Program-made: the position numbers and the translations under genes
Part shown: positions 19,605 to 28,747 of the stretch, one piece after another
How positions within the stretch are numbered: the first letter of the stretch is position 1
Layout of the letters: every line of letters starts with the position of its first letter
Notes under the pieces: model-generated
Told to the model about the DNA's origin: nothing
The model's database searches: none
The model's input: only the letters and a program-made list of their open reading frames with translations
Assembly: GCF_009834785.1 (NCBI RefSeq)
Contig: NZ_WUYX01000013.1
Span: 33,810 to 97,809 of the forward strand
Origin: Natronorubrum halalkaliphilum
GTDB taxonomy: Archaea > Halobacteriota > Halobacteria > Halobacteriales > Natrialbaceae
DNA: 64,000 nucleotides
Reading direction: 5' to 3'

Positions 19605-19980
19605 TAGTCGTGAGCCTCGTGACCGGGCGGATTAGGTACCGCCGCGTCAGTCGCTTTCGTCGTTCGCTGCGGCCGATCCATCGCGCGATCGGCGGGCTGA
19701 TTCGGTAGTAGGTTCGGATGAACAGTCGGCCGAGCGCGCGCCGGGCCAGAACGCGGTCGCGGAACTCGCGTAACTCGAGGACGCGATCGTGATCGGCCGA
19801 GCCGTAGGCGGCGGTCGCGATGAAACAGTCCTGGGACGTCGTCCCGCCCCACGGTCCGGCTCCCCACGACCCCTCGCCCCACCCCGTTTCCGTCTCGCCG
19901 GCGGACGCCGAGCCCGTCAGCCCGATCGCCGACAGCGCGCCGGTGACGGCGGCGATCAGCCGTCGCCTCGAAACTGACAT
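19597..19980 (-). CDS. Stand-alone CFI-box protein with an export signal
   Basis: This 127-residue protein consists of an RRR-containing signal peptide ([19 protein letters not shown]), a short Gly/Trp-rich linker, and a complete CFI-box domain from Cys52 ([14 protein letters not shown], then LREFRD, then TYYRISPP). Elsewhere this domain is the C-terminus of large exported proteins; here it is essentially the whole mature protein. It is the first gene of an operon with the overlapping beta-helix gene. It may supply an anchoring or docking function in trans; that is inference. Confidence 0.82.
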   Translation of the reverse strand: MSVSRRRLIAAVTGALSAIGLTGSASAGETETGWGEGSWGAGPWGGTTSQDCFIATAAYGSADHDRVLELREFRDRVLARRALGRLFIRTYYRISPPIARWIGRSERRKRLTRRYLIRPVTRLTTNV

Positions 19981-20310
19981 GCCACTCCTGTTGGAGTAAC
20001 ATTATATAGGTCTGTCGTGACAGTCGGCCGAGGTCACGGTAGCCAGGAGTTGCGGTCGTCGGCCGCCGAACGTCCGTTTCACGACGAAACGACAGTCCGG
20101 AACCGGGCCGGGTGAGAGAACACCACACCCCTCCTATCGCACGTCTGAAACGGCGGTACCGTCGTGCGGTCGGGTCACCGAGTCCCAACGACCGAATCGA
20201 ACGCCGATCCGTCTCCAGGCGCGCCCTCGAGAGATCGCCACGCGCGCGCCGAAGCGACGAGCAGAACACAAGACCTTTCGTTCGGCTAATCGCTGTTCTC
20301 GAGAGAATCA
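19981..20310. other. Intergenic region between divergent genes
   Basis: 330 bases carry the minus-strand promoter at the left end. The remainder is GC-rich with shadow-like open frames on both strands; I see no further feature. Confidence 0.4.
19984..20010 (-). promoter_or_regulatory. TATA box plus inverted repeat before the CFI-box gene
   Basis: CCTATATAAT (20001-20010, minus strand) lies ~25 nt before the ATG at 19980. Between them is the inverted repeat ACTCC-tgtt-GGAGT (19984-19997), which overlaps the expected transcription start and could be an operator. Confidence 0.55.
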
Positions 20311-20916
20311 ATGCAGTCGCTTCCGGCAGGCCAGCGCGGGCGGATCCTCGCTGCAGTCGTTCTCGCAGCCCTCCTCGGCGGGTGTCTGCTCTGGGCGGGC
20401 GCGACGCCCGGGGACCCGATCGACGGCGCGTATCCGGACGAAGTCGAGGTGACGCCAGCGCCCGAGTCGTACGTCGGCGAGCAAGTCTCCCTTGGCGGGC
20501 AAGTCGTCGACACCGACCCCGTCGTGATCGCGACCCGCGCCAGCGGGTACGGACAGTTCACGCTCGTCGGTGCGGACGAACGCCTCCAGAACGCCGACGG
20601 CCCGCTCGACGAAGGCGACCGCGTGACCGCCTTCGGCACGCTCGAGGACGAGTCGACGCTGGTCGTCGAACGAACGACGACCCGCCAACGGGCCGAGACG
20701 AGGTACATGCTCGTCGTGTCGGCGATCGCCGGCCTCTGGGTCGCCGGCCGGTTCGTCCGCGGCTGGCGCTTCGATCGGGAGACGCTCGCGTTCGTCCCGC
20801 GAGCGCAGTCCTCCGAAGCCGACCGGCGAGCCTCGAGAGACCACGGGGAAGACGATCGGCGTGCGAACCCGTCGGACCACCCTGTCAACGCTGACGGAGG
20901 CGAGCGCCGTGCCTGA
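20311..20916 (+). CDS. Membrane-anchored OB-fold-like haloarchaeal protein
   Basis: This 201-residue protein has an N-terminal hydrophobic segment (~12-30). An extracellular OB-fold-like domain (~45-125; YVGEQVSLGGQVVDTDPV, then GDRVTAFGTLEDESTL) follows, then a second membrane helix (~135-150) and a charged cytoplasmic tail. The domain resembles small OB-fold domains that bind ligands at the membrane. Function is unknown. Its stop overlaps the start of the next gene, so the two are co-transcribed. Confidence 0.75.
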   Translation: MQSLPAGQRGRILAAVVLAALLGGCLLWAGATPGDPIDGAYPDEVEVTPAPESYVGEQVSLGGQVVDTDPVVIATRASGYGQFTLVGADERLQNADGPLDEGDRVTAFGTLEDESTLVVERTTTRQRAETRYMLVVSAIAGLWVAGRFVRGWRFDRETLAFVPRAQSSEADRRASRDHGEDDRRANPSDHPVNADGGERRA

Positions 20917-21427
20917 CCTGCTCACCCACGTGCTCGTCGGCTACATCATCGGCACGCTCCTCTCGATCCGCTACGAGCGACTCCGACCGGCCCACGTCAC
21001 GCTGGTGATGATCGGCGCGCTCTCGCCGGATTTCGTCAAGATCCAATTGCTGATCCCGGACGGCCTCGCATCGGCGCTGCTCGGCGTGCCGTTTTCGTGG
21101 TCGCCGTTGCACACGCTGGGCGGCTCCGTCCTCGTCATCGCCCTCGGATCGCTCCTGCTCGCTCCCGAGTACCGAGCACAGGCGATCGTCCTGTTCGCGA
21201 TCGGCGCGCTGTCCCACCACGTCCTCGACGTGTTGCTTATGACGCCGACGGGGGAAGCCTACGCCGTCTTCTGGCCGCTGACCGAGTACCGACCGCCCGC
21301 GGGCGGGCTCTTCCTGAGCAGCGACCGCTGGCCGGCGGCCGTCGCCGGGCTCGGCGCAGCTCTCGTCTGGGCGGTCGCTCGGTATTCCGAGGGCGCGACC
21401 GGAACGGACTCGTCGACGATCGACTAA
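20909..21427 (+). CDS. DUF457/YdjM-type membrane-bound metal-dependent hydrolase
   Basis: This 172-residue membrane protein starts at GTG 20909, preceded by GGAGG at 20896-20900, and overlaps the previous stop. Its motifs are those of the LexA-regulated YdjM/DUF457 family: an early His (LLTHVLVGYI), ALSPDFVK, HTLGGSVLV and GALSHHVLDVL, with His and Asp likely binding metal. The substrate is unknown. It is a paralogue of the next gene. Confidence 0.82.
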   Translation: MPDLLTHVLVGYIIGTLLSIRYERLRPAHVTLVMIGALSPDFVKIQLLIPDGLASALLGVPFSWSPLHTLGGSVLVIALGSLLLAPEYRAQAIVLFAIGALSHHVLDVLLMTPTGEAYAVFWPLTEYRPPAGGLFLSSDRWPAAVAGLGAALVWAVARYSEGATGTDSSTID

Positions 21428-21431
21428 CTGT

Positions 21432-21504
21432 AGGCTCGAGTAACTGCACCCTCGAATGACTACAGGCTCAAGCACCAGCAGGCTCGAGTAACGACACCCT
21501 CGAA
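21432..21504 (+). repeat. Pair of 25-bp near-identical direct repeats
   Basis: The copies at 21432-21456 and 21480-21504 differ at two positions; a half-copy lies between them at about 21462-21475. They fill the spacer after the DUF457 gene. No function is apparent. Confidence 0.6.
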
Positions 21505-21568
21505 ACCGCTCCGTGCGCGTAACCGCCACACCGCGCCACCCTCTAGCGACGACGTCCAACCGCGCCAG

Positions 21569-21575
21569 TTATATT
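21569..21575 (+). promoter_or_regulatory. TATA box of the second DUF457 gene
   Basis: TTATATT is centred 28 nt before the ATG at 21600, predicting a leaderless mRNA and fixing the start codon. Confidence 0.6.
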
Positions 21576-21599
21576 CCGCCCACACATCACCCCGACGTA

Positions 21600-22154
21600 A
21601 TGTGGCCACTCGGACACGCCGCCGTCGCGTACCTCTGTTACACGGTCGCGACTCGAGCCCGATTCGACGCTCCGCCGGCACATATTCCGGTGTTGGTGCT
21701 CGTCTTCGGCAGCCAGTTCCCCGATCTCGTGGATAAGCCGTTGGCGTGGTATCTGGGGGTCATCCCGACGGGACGAACGCTCGCCCATTCGTTGCTCGTG
21801 TTAGCCCCGCTCTCGATCGCCGTCTACGCACTCGCCAGCCGCTACGGCCGCAGCGAGTACGGGATCGCCTTCGCGATCGGGGCGCTCTCACACTCGCTGG
21901 TCGACGCCCTGCCAGCGCTCTGGGGAGACACCGCCAGCGCGGAGCACCTCCTCTGGCCGGTGACGCCGGTCGAACCCTACGAAACCGGCGCGCCGAGCGT
22001 CCTCCAGCTCTTTCAGGACTCGCTTGGCGACCCCTACTTCCTCTCGGAGTTCGTCCTCGCCGCGATCGCGTTCGTGCTCTGGCGTCGAGACGGCTACCCC
22101 GGCCTCGAGCCGTTTCGAGCCGCGCTCGCTCGAGTGAGGCCGACACCGGGGTAA
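21600..22154 (+). CDS. Second DUF457/YdjM-type membrane hydrolase
   Basis: This 184-residue protein has about five membrane spans. It carries the same set of motifs as its neighbour: GHAAVAYL, FGSQFPDLVDKPL, RTLAHSLLV and GALSHSLVDALP. The start at 21600 is supported by a TATA box 28 nt upstream; an open frame upstream lacks protein-like composition. It is probably a diverged tandem duplicate of the gene at 20909 but has its own promoter. Confidence 0.82.
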   Translation: MWPLGHAAVAYLCYTVATRARFDAPPAHIPVLVLVFGSQFPDLVDKPLAWYLGVIPTGRTLAHSLLVLAPLSIAVYALASRYGRSEYGIAFAIGALSHSLVDALPALWGDTASAEHLLWPVTPVEPYETGAPSVLQLFQDSLGDPYFLSEFVLAAIAFVLWRRDGYPGLEPFRAALARVRPTPG

Positions 22155-22320
22155 TGGAAGCTGGAGTCTCGCTAAACGTCGGTACACACCTGATCGGACG
22201 TGATGGACACGAGTCGGTGCTAGCGGGTGGGGTTCGGGAAAACCGAGCAGCGGGAGGACGCAGTCCGGGAGACACTGTGCGGTGGCACTCCTCGCGGTCC
22301 TTCCGAAGCGGCTAGCGCCA

Positions 22321-22959
22321 CTAGCTCGTCGCCTCAACGACGATTTCCCGGTCCTGGCGGGACTGTACGAGCACGGTCGCCCGATCCGGGAGGCCGCCCC
22401 CGTCGGGCGTTACGCGAACCAGCGTCGACGCGTACATGTTCATCGAGTCGCCCTCGTCGCCGTTCCCAACGGAGGCACTCCCGACGAGTTCGCCGTCGCG
22501 GACCCCCAGTTGATCGACGTCGGTTGTGAGGTCGCTCGTGCCGAGTCCGACGGCGACGACGTAGAGTAGCCGCGCCGCATCGAAGTCTGTCTCGTCGATG
22601 AACGCCTCGAGGTCGTCCTCTCGATCCGCTTCGACCTCCTCGAACGGCAGGCTCTCGGTCGCGTCAGCCGCCGAGTCGTACAGGGCGGCGTAGCCGGCGG
22701 GGTTCTCCCTATCCACCGCCCACGGCGGCGTCTCGTGGGTCCGTGCAACGTGTACCTCCTCGTACTCGATGTCCGTCGCGTCCTCGAGTTTCTCGCCTAC
22801 CTCCGACCGGCTCAACTCGCTCTCAACGAGTTCTGCGCCTTCCGTATCGTTCTCGCCGTGTTCTTCGCTGTCGGTCTCGCCGTCGGTTGGGTCGGTCTCG
22901 CCGAGACAGCCCGCCAGCGTCAGTGCGCCGATTCCCGCGAGGAGGGGCCGCCGTTTCAT
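22321..22959 (-). CDS. Putative lipoprotein, haloarchaeal
   Basis: This 212-residue protein has a signal peptide ending in a lipobox (LTLAGCLGE, Cys18). An acidic linker (~20-40) follows, then a compact alpha/beta domain without a recognised family. The start at 22959 (MKRRPLLAGIG) puts the lipobox at the right place. It is predicted to be anchored on the outside of the membrane. A perfect 14-bp palindrome, AGCCGATATCGGCT, lies ~200 bp upstream at 23162-23175. Confidence 0.78.
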   Translation of the reverse strand: MKRRPLLAGIGALTLAGCLGETDPTDGETDSEEHGENDTEGAELVESELSRSEVGEKLEDATDIEYEEVHVARTHETPPWAVDRENPAGYAALYDSAADATESLPFEEVEADREDDLEAFIDETDFDAARLLYVVAVGLGTSDLTTDVDQLGVRDGELVGSASVGNGDEGDSMNMYASTLVRVTPDGGGLPDRATVLVQSRQDREIVVEATS

Positions 22960-23274
22960 ACTCGTAATTCCCGACGAGGATACAAGAACGTCCTCCAAGG
23001 TGAAAATCTGCTCTGCCATGCAATACAAACCGAACGGACAGCTGATACGGTGGGCCTCGCCCCACGGACCGACGACCAACTGCACTGTGACAGCCGCCAC
23101 GAAGCAGCCACGAGCACGTCACGATCAAATCGAGCGCAGCGATCGGCATACAACTCATCGCAGCCGATATCGGCTCCATCGGACCCACGCCTCACCGAGC
23201 GAGCCGCGAGGCCGACGCTTACGGCGGACGGCTGACGGACTCGAGAGCCCGGGCGGCGCTACAAAATGAGAACG
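22960..23274. other. Intergenic region upstream of the lipoprotein gene
   Basis: 315 bases separate two minus-strand genes. The only structure noted is the 14-bp palindrome at 23162-23175. Open frames here are not convincing. Confidence 0.4.
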
Positions 23275-23445
23275 CTACCGAATCTCTTTCCACTCTGCGT
23301 CGCAGTCCGGACAGATGCGGACGGTCTTGATCTGATCCGGGTCGTTCTCGGTCTTCAGGGGCTTTTCACACTCGCCACAGACGAGTCGATCGTACGTGTC
23401 CTTCTCGAGGTCGCCGTTGCGAAGTGCCTTCCGGACTGATTGCAT
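23275..23445 (-). CDS. 56-aa zinc-ribbon protein
   Basis: This tiny protein begins MQSVRKALRNGDLEKDTYD, followed by two CxxC knuckles (CGEC near residue 23 and CPDC near 45) that make a zinc ribbon, and ends WKEIR. It resembles the widespread haloarchaeal zinc-finger micro-proteins (HVO_0758-like). Such proteins are thought to act in regulation or stress adaptation; the molecular role is unknown. Confidence 0.8.
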   Translation of the reverse strand: MQSVRKALRNGDLEKDTYDRLVCGECEKPLKTENDPDQIKTVRICPDCDAEWKEIR

Positions 23446-23722
23446 GTTCCCCCCCTACGAAGGTGGGGGAGAAAAAGACCATGGCTTCCTCCAGTTCGCT
23501 GGTGACAGGGAACCGACGAGTAATCTGTCGCCTTCGCTGACTGCGCGAGTCGCCGAGGGCGGCGGGTAACAACCCTATTTCACGAACGACGAACAGGTAC
23601 GCTGCCCCGACAGTCGCGTTAGCGTATCCGTTCAGCTATCGCCGCACACTCCGACTCACCCCACCCGAACCTATCTGGCCGGAGTCGTGGCCGTTTTACC
23701 GGTTCGCCCGAACACTCCACCG

Positions 23723-24892
23723 ATGGAGTACGTACAGGAGCGGATCGCGACGCTCCACGAGTTCGGCGGGCCGTCGACCGAGCCCCGTCTCGCCGACGCG
23801 GCCGTCGACGCGGTCGCCGAGACGGCCGTCGTCGTTCCGATGACCGGCCGCGAACACGAGAGCCCCGCCGCCGCCCGCGTGCTCTCGGAACTCGAGCGCC
23901 TCGAGCCCGCGCCGGCCGCCGTTATCGTCCCCGTTCGCGCCGACGCCGACCAGATCGGCCCCGTCCGCGAGTGGCTCGAGTCGTTCGCCCTCCCGACGCA
24001 AGTCTGCTGGTGTAACGCGCCCGCGGTCGAGGACCTCCTGGCCGGCGCCGGCCTGGCGGACGGCTTTGGCAAGGGGCGAGACGTCTGGCTCGCGCTCGGG
24101 CCCGCCGCCGAGGTCGGCGAGTACGTCGTCGTCCACGACGCCGACGCCCGGAGCTACGAGGCCGACCACGTCAACCGGCTTCTCGCCCCGCTGACCGCAC
24201 AGTTCGAGTTCTCGAAGGGGTACTACGCCCGCGTCGAGGACGGCCAGCTCTACGGCCGGCTGTTCCGACTGTTCTACGCCCCCCTTATCCGGACGCTCGC
24301 GACCGACAACGACGCGGCCGTCCTCGACTATCTCGGCGCGTTCCGGTACGCTCTCGCGGGCGAGTTCGCCGCCACCGCCGACCTCGCTCGTCACCTCCGG
24401 GCCCCTCGGGCGTGGGGCCTCGAGGTCGGCACCCTCGGCGACGCCTTCGAGTACGCTGGGTTCGAGGGCTCCGCACAGGTCGATCTCGGCCGCCACGAAC
24501 ACGACCACCGCGCAGTCACGGGCGAGACCGGCCTCGAGGGGATGAGCCGCGAGGTCGCCGCGGAACTGCTGCGGGTCGTCGAGGAACACGGCGTCGACCC
24601 CGACTACGAGACGCTGCAGGACCGATACCTCGCGGCCGGCGACCGGCTGATCGATCAGTACGCCGCCGACGCGGCGTTCAACGGCCTCGCGTACGACTCG
24701 GCGGGCGAACGCGACCAGCTCGCACGCTACGCCGAGTCGATCGCGCCGCCCGGAGCCGACCGACGACTCCCGCGGTGGATCGAGGCGCCGTTCGAGCCGA
24801 GCGACGTGCTCGCGGCGGCTCAGCCATGGCAGTCGACGGGCGGTGACGGTCGACGCCGGCCCGACCGCATCGATACCAGCGCACAAGACTAA
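23723..24892 (+). CDS. GT-A glycosyltransferase, glucosyl/mannosyl-3-phosphoglycerate synthase-like
   Basis: This is a 389-residue protein. The N-terminal half has the pattern of retaining GT81-type enzymes: ETAVVVPMTGREH, then FGKGRDVWLALG and the metal-binding VVHDADAR. The C-terminal half has RAWGLEVGTLGDAF. GT81 enzymes make glucosyl- or mannosyl-3-phosphoglycerate, precursors of compatible solutes; the exact sugar and acceptor are not clear. The start at 23723 (MEYVQERI) is chosen because upstream residues are not conserved-looking. It may share a transcript with the gene at 24919. Confidence 0.78.
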   Translation: MEYVQERIATLHEFGGPSTEPRLADAAVDAVAETAVVVPMTGREHESPAAARVLSELERLEPAPAAVIVPVRADADQIGPVREWLESFALPTQVCWCNAPAVEDLLAGAGLADGFGKGRDVWLALGPAAEVGEYVVVHDADARSYEADHVNRLLAPLTAQFEFSKGYYARVEDGQLYGRLFRLFYAPLIRTLATDNDAAVLDYLGAFRYALAGEFAATADLARHLRAPRAWGLEVGTLGDAFEYAGFEGSAQVDLGRHEHDHRAVTGETGLEGMSREVAAELLRVVEEHGVDPDYETLQDRYLAAGDRLIDQYAADAAFNGLAYDSAGERDQLARYAESIAPPGADRRLPRWIEAPFEPSDVLAAAQPWQSTGGDGRRRPDRIDTSAQD

Positions 24893-24918
24893 TCTGCCCA
24901 CCGTTCGTTGTGGCGGGT

Positions 24919-25404
24919 ATGAACGCGACCGCCGACGAACTGGCAGGCGTGGTCGATCTCTTCGGCGGGTTGACGCGGCCGGAACTCGAGCGGGCGCTCT
25001 CGGAAGCCGCGTTCCGCGCCGACGGCCAGTCCGTCGACGAGACGGCGCTCGAGGCGGCGATCGACGACGCCCTCGAGTCGTTCGCGCTCGTTCGTCACGT
25101 GCGAACGCGGGATGGCGAGCGGCAGTCGCTGCTGGTCGCCGGCCCGACGGCGTTTCCGTCGGTGCCCGAACACGCGGAGGACGTTCCGCACATCCTCGAC
25201 GTCGAACGGCGCCGACTCGACCGCGAGGCCCTCGGCGAGACGGCCCGCGAACGGTTCGTCGAGGCGATCGAGGACGCCGTCGACGCCGGCGATGCCAACG
25301 ACGACCGGATTCGGCACCTCCTTGACGTTAGCTACGATCTCGAGGCGTGGGCACCCGTCGACCTCGCGGCCGAACGAGACCGACTGGAGGCGGCCCTCGA
25401 GTGA
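24919..25404 (+). CDS. Conserved haloarchaeal protein, possibly DUF7109
   Basis: This 161-residue, highly acidic, mostly helical protein starts MNATADELAGVVDLFGG. It has two repeated ~40-residue helical units and no membrane segment or catalytic motif. The ATG at 24919 is preferred over the GTG at 24910. It follows the glycosyltransferase by 26 nt and may be co-transcribed. Confidence 0.72.
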   Translation: MNATADELAGVVDLFGGLTRPELERALSEAAFRADGQSVDETALEAAIDDALESFALVRHVRTRDGERQSLLVAGPTAFPSVPEHAEDVPHILDVERRRLDREALGETARERFVEAIEDAVDAGDANDDRIRHLLDVSYDLEAWAPVDLAAERDRLEAALE

Positions 25405-25557
25405 TGATCTTCCCGAACGCCGGGCCGCGGAAGGGGCGGCCGACTGACTACGGAGGGGCGAACGCGAACGGAAGCGAGAGGAGGAACAAGAGCGAGACCG
25501 GGAACGAGAACGCGAGCAAGAACCGAACCGAAACCGGGAGCGAACGACTGTAATCGC

Positions 25558-26151
25558 ATGACACGGACGACGATGAACCTCGAGCCGGTCGCGAACCACG
25601 AGCCGCTCGAAATCAACGACCAGGAACACGATGCGGCGGTTCTCGCGCCGATCATCGAGCGCGACGGCGAGGAACACCTGCTGTTTACCCGGCGGGCCGA
25701 CCACCTCGGCGAGCATCCCGGCCAGATGAGCTTCCCCGGCGGCGGCGCCGAGCCGATCGACGAGACGATCCTGGATACCGCGCTGCGAGAGGCCTACGAG
25801 GAGATCGGCCTCGAGACCCACGAGTCCGAAGTCGTCGGTCAGTTAGACGACATCCGGACGATCACGGAGTACGCCGTGACGCCGTTCGTCGCCCGCGTCC
25901 CCGACCGCGAGTACGAACGGGACGGTCACGAGGTCGCCGAAATCGTCGTCCTGCCGCTGTCGGAGCTGCTCGATCCGGCGAACTACGAGTACGAACGCCG
26001 CGACCACCCCTACTACGGCGACGTCGTCATCCACTACTTCCACGTCGGCGACGCCACCGTCTGGGGCGCGACCGGCCGCATTCTCGTCCAGTTGCTCGAG
26101 TTGACGACGGCGTTCGAAGCGCCCGAGCGGATCGATCGGTCACAGCTGTAG
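25558..26151 (+). CDS. Nudix hydrolase, CoA pyrophosphatase type
   Basis: This 197-residue protein has the family signature LLFTRRADHLGEHPGQMSF followed by a Nudix box (PGGGAEPIDETILDTALREA, then YEEIGL) with the catalytic Glu pair. The upstream signature is specific to the NudL/CoA-diphosphatase subgroup, which cleaves CoA to phosphopantetheine and 3',5'-ADP. A second in-frame ATG is at 25573. It sits downstream of a simple-sequence spacer (25410-25550) rich in GAACGAGAA-like units. Confidence 0.86.
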   Translation: MTRTTMNLEPVANHEPLEINDQEHDAAVLAPIIERDGEEHLLFTRRADHLGEHPGQMSFPGGGAEPIDETILDTALREAYEEIGLETHESEVVGQLDDIRTITEYAVTPFVARVPDREYERDGHEVAEIVVLPLSELLDPANYEYERRDHPYYGDVVIHYFHVGDATVWGATGRILVQLLELTTAFEAPERIDRSQL

Positions 26152-26162
26152 GCCAACTCGCC

Positions 26163-26846
26163 CTACTGTCGGCGCTTCTGATCGGGCTGGAACTCACCGA
26201 TGACGTTCAGCGACTCCCCGTCCGGGTTCGTATCCGCGTGGTCTGCATCGCCGAACCCGGCGCTGACGACCCGCGTAAGGGCCTCTTCGACGGTTTCGTC
26301 CAGTTCGGTCACCTCGTCGGGAGAGACCTCCAGGACGAATCCGGTCGTGATGTTCGGCGACGTCGGTAGAAACAGCATGATCCGACCGTCCCGGGTCGTC
26401 TGTCCCGTCTTGAACGCCGTCATCCGAAACCCGTCCCACGTCTCGAGTCTGACCGGCGTCTGGAGGGCCTCACCCGAGCCGAAGGTGGTCTCGGAGGCCG
26501 TTTTCGACGCGTTGTAGACCACTCGAATAACGGGGACCCGATTCGCCGCGTAGTCGACGATTCCCTCGAGGAGTTCGCCGACGGACGTCTCCGTGAACTG
26601 ACCGATGACGTACATCCAGACCGCCAGGAAGGCGATGAACGAGAGCACCCGAAGGAGGCCGGCCAGTTGCTCGCGGGCGGTTTCGCCGAGCCAGGGAACG
26701 ACGGACTCGAGGGTTTCGGCGTTGAGCAGGATTCCCGGCGTCACGTTCGCGATAAACGAGTAGAGCATGTACAGGAGAAACAGCGTCACGAGGACGGGTC
26801 CGATGACGATGAGCCCTCGCCCGAAGTCTCCCTTTACCGAACTCAT
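26163..26846 (-). CDS. DUF502-family membrane protein
   Basis: This 227-residue protein has two N-terminal membrane helices (~10-32 and ~65-85). The family's NRVPVIRVVYNASKTAS motif follows, then a cytoplasmic beta-rich domain with MLFLPTSPNITTGFVLEV. DUF502 proteins are common in bacteria, plants and archaea; their function is largely unknown. It is convergent with the Nudix gene. Confidence 0.85.
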   Translation of the reverse strand: MSSVKGDFGRGLIVIGPVLVTLFLLYMLYSFIANVTPGILLNAETLESVVPWLGETAREQLAGLLRVLSFIAFLAVWMYVIGQFTETSVGELLEGIVDYAANRVPVIRVVYNASKTASETTFGSGEALQTPVRLETWDGFRMTAFKTGQTTRDGRIMLFLPTSPNITTGFVLEVSPDEVTELDETVEEALTRVVSAGFGDADHADTNPDGESLNVIGEFQPDQKRRQ

Positions 26847-27088
26847 GGAACCACGCTCACAGGCTGAGTCTGGAGCCCCTCCTACGAGTAGATTGTGGAC
26901 TCGCGATCCCGATCTTCAGCCGCCATGACGATCCGAAATCGGGGACTGTCCGCGCTCGAAACCCCTTGCTCCCCCCGGCGAACGCAAAATCCTCACCGAA
27001 CGCCAGGTTTTTGCGCGCAGGTCTCACAGGACGGCTAGAGTCGCGCGAAGGGTGGATGCGACTACCCGCGCGCGAGGTGAGTCTTCCG

Positions 27089-27868
27089 ATGCTAACAACG
27101 AGTACCGTCGCCCGTGCCGGATTGGATGGAGTCGCGATCAAGCCCGCCGAGTGTGACGTCTCGGCCGCCACGGCGCTGCCGGCCGAAACGATCGCCATCG
27201 ACTACGAGGGCCGCGACCATCTGCCGCCCGCCGAGACCCTCGCGGCGCTGTCGAGCGAGGCGAACGTGTTGGTCACGACGCCCGTCCGAGCGGACGGGTT
27301 CGACCCGCTGGGTGACGATTCCCTGGCCGCGTCCCTCCCGGACGCGGTCGGCCGCGTGCTCGTCGCGGGCCATCCCGCCTACCTCACCGACGACGAACGC
27401 GACCGGGCCGTCGCCCCCCGACTCGGCGCGGCCCTCGAGTCCGACCCCGAGGCCTGGGTCGGCACCGAGAACGTCGAACGGATCGCGATGGCGACCGGGG
27501 CGACCCAGTACGACCTGCTCTCGCGGACGACCGACCGGGAACTGCGGGCGCTGCGCGCGGCCGGGTTCGACGGCGACGTCGCCGTCTACGCGCCGACAGT
27601 CCTGACCGACGACGAGGATACCGTCCTCGACGCCGTCGGGGCCTACGCCGCGCGACGGCGGCCGGTCGCGAAGGCGCTGCCCGAGGGCGCGGCGACCGAT
27701 TCGAGCGCCACCGGGCGCGCTCGAGCGGTGCTGCTCGAGGCGGCGGGCGATTACGCGCTCGTCGGCCCCGCCGAGAACGTCCGCGAACAGACCGACGCGC
27801 TCCGCGAGGCCGGCGCGACGACGGTCGTCGGCTACCCGGCGCGGGGTCTCGAGCCGTTTCTCGAGTAG
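27089..27868 (+). CDS. Conserved haloarchaeal protein, possibly DUF7388
   Basis: This 259-residue acidic soluble protein starts MLTTSTVARAGLDGVAIKP. Its regular alternation of strands and helices (LVTTPVRADGFDPLGDD, then RVLVAGHPAYL, ending TTVVGYPARG) suggests a TIM-barrel-like fold related to luciferase-type domains. No cofactor motif is obvious. The start at 27089 is chosen since residues before it are Arg-rich. It precedes the creatininase gene but with a gap of 114 nt. Confidence 0.72.
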   Translation: MLTTSTVARAGLDGVAIKPAECDVSAATALPAETIAIDYEGRDHLPPAETLAALSSEANVLVTTPVRADGFDPLGDDSLAASLPDAVGRVLVAGHPAYLTDDERDRAVAPRLGAALESDPEAWVGTENVERIAMATGATQYDLLSRTTDRELRALRAAGFDGDVAVYAPTVLTDDEDTVLDAVGAYAARRRPVAKALPEGAATDSSATGRARAVLLEAAGDYALVGPAENVREQTDALREAGATTVVGYPARGLEPFLE

Positions 27869-27982
27869 CCGCCTAGACCGAACGGCCGAGCCCCTGATTT
27901 CTCCGCCGACGGGACAGTCGAAACCGAATCCACGTGCCGAATCACACACAGGTAAGTGGCGGGCCAACCCACCATCGGCCGT

Positions 27983-28747
27983 ATGCCACCGCTCGCCGAA
28001 CACACGACGACCACCGCCGCCGACGCACTCGAGGACGCCGAGGTCGCGGTGATTCCGACGGGAAGTACCGAACAGCACGGGCCGGCGCTGGCCCTCGGCA
28101 TGGACCACATGGCGGCCGAGGCGTTCGCTCGGACGGCCAGCGACCGGGACGATGCGGTCGTCCTGCCGACGGTTCCCGTCGGCGTCAGCGAACACCATCG
28201 TCAGTTCGACGGCACGCTGTACGTGACCGAGGAGACGTTCGAACGCTACGTCGGGGAGACGATCTCGAGCCTCGCGGAACACGGCGTCCGCAAAGCCGTC
28301 GTCGTCAACGGCCACGGCGGGAACTCGAGCGCCCTGCGCCGGGCCGCCCGCACCCTTCGCGAGGACCGAACCGCGTTCGCGCCGCCGTGGAACTGGTGGG
28401 ACAGCGTCGAGGACCTCGCCGACGACCTGTTCGACGAGGAGGGCGGCCACGCCGACGCGATGGAGTCGAGTCTGCTCTGGCACCTTCGCGAGGACCTCGT
28501 CGATCCCGACGCGCTCGAGGCCGCCGAGGCGGGCGCGAGCGAGGCGTGGGGCGAGACCGTCCACGGCGCTGCGCTCGGCTTCGACACGATCGATTTCTCC
28601 GAAAGCGGCGCGGTCGGCCGGCCGACTCAGGCCGATCCGGAAAAGGGCGCGCAGGTGTTCGACGCCGCTCGAGACCACCTGCACGCGCTGCTCGACTGGC
28701 TCGCTGAGCGACCGCTCGAGGACTGCTGGGCGCGTGAGCACAAATGA
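27983..28747 (+). CDS. Creatininase-family amidohydrolase
   Basis: This 254-residue protein has the metal-binding motifs of the family: VIPTGSTEQHGPALALGMDH (Glu, His, Asp ligands) and VVNGHGGNSSAL. Family members hydrolyse small amides or formamides, such as creatinine or formamidopyrimidine intermediates of archaeal flavin synthesis. The ATG at 27983 is chosen over 27956. Its stop overlaps the next start (ATGA), so it is translationally coupled with the FAD oxidoreductase, suggesting a joint catabolic step. Confidence 0.85.
   Translation: MPPLAEHTTTTAADALEDAEVAVIPTGSTEQHGPALALGMDHMAAEAFARTASDRDDAVVLPTVPVGVSEHHRQFDGTLYVTEETFERYVGETISSLAEHGVRKAVVVNGHGGNSSALRRAARTLREDRTAFAPPWNWWDSVEDLADDLFDEEGGHADAMESSLLWHLREDLVDPDALEAAEAGASEAWGETVHGAALGFDTIDFSESGAVGRPTQADPEKGAQVFDAARDHLHALLDWLAERPLEDCWAREHK

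Noticed and set aside
27092..28741. 549-residue open frame on the minus strand
   Set aside because: Antisense to two well-supported genes; composition is that of a reverse-strand shadow.
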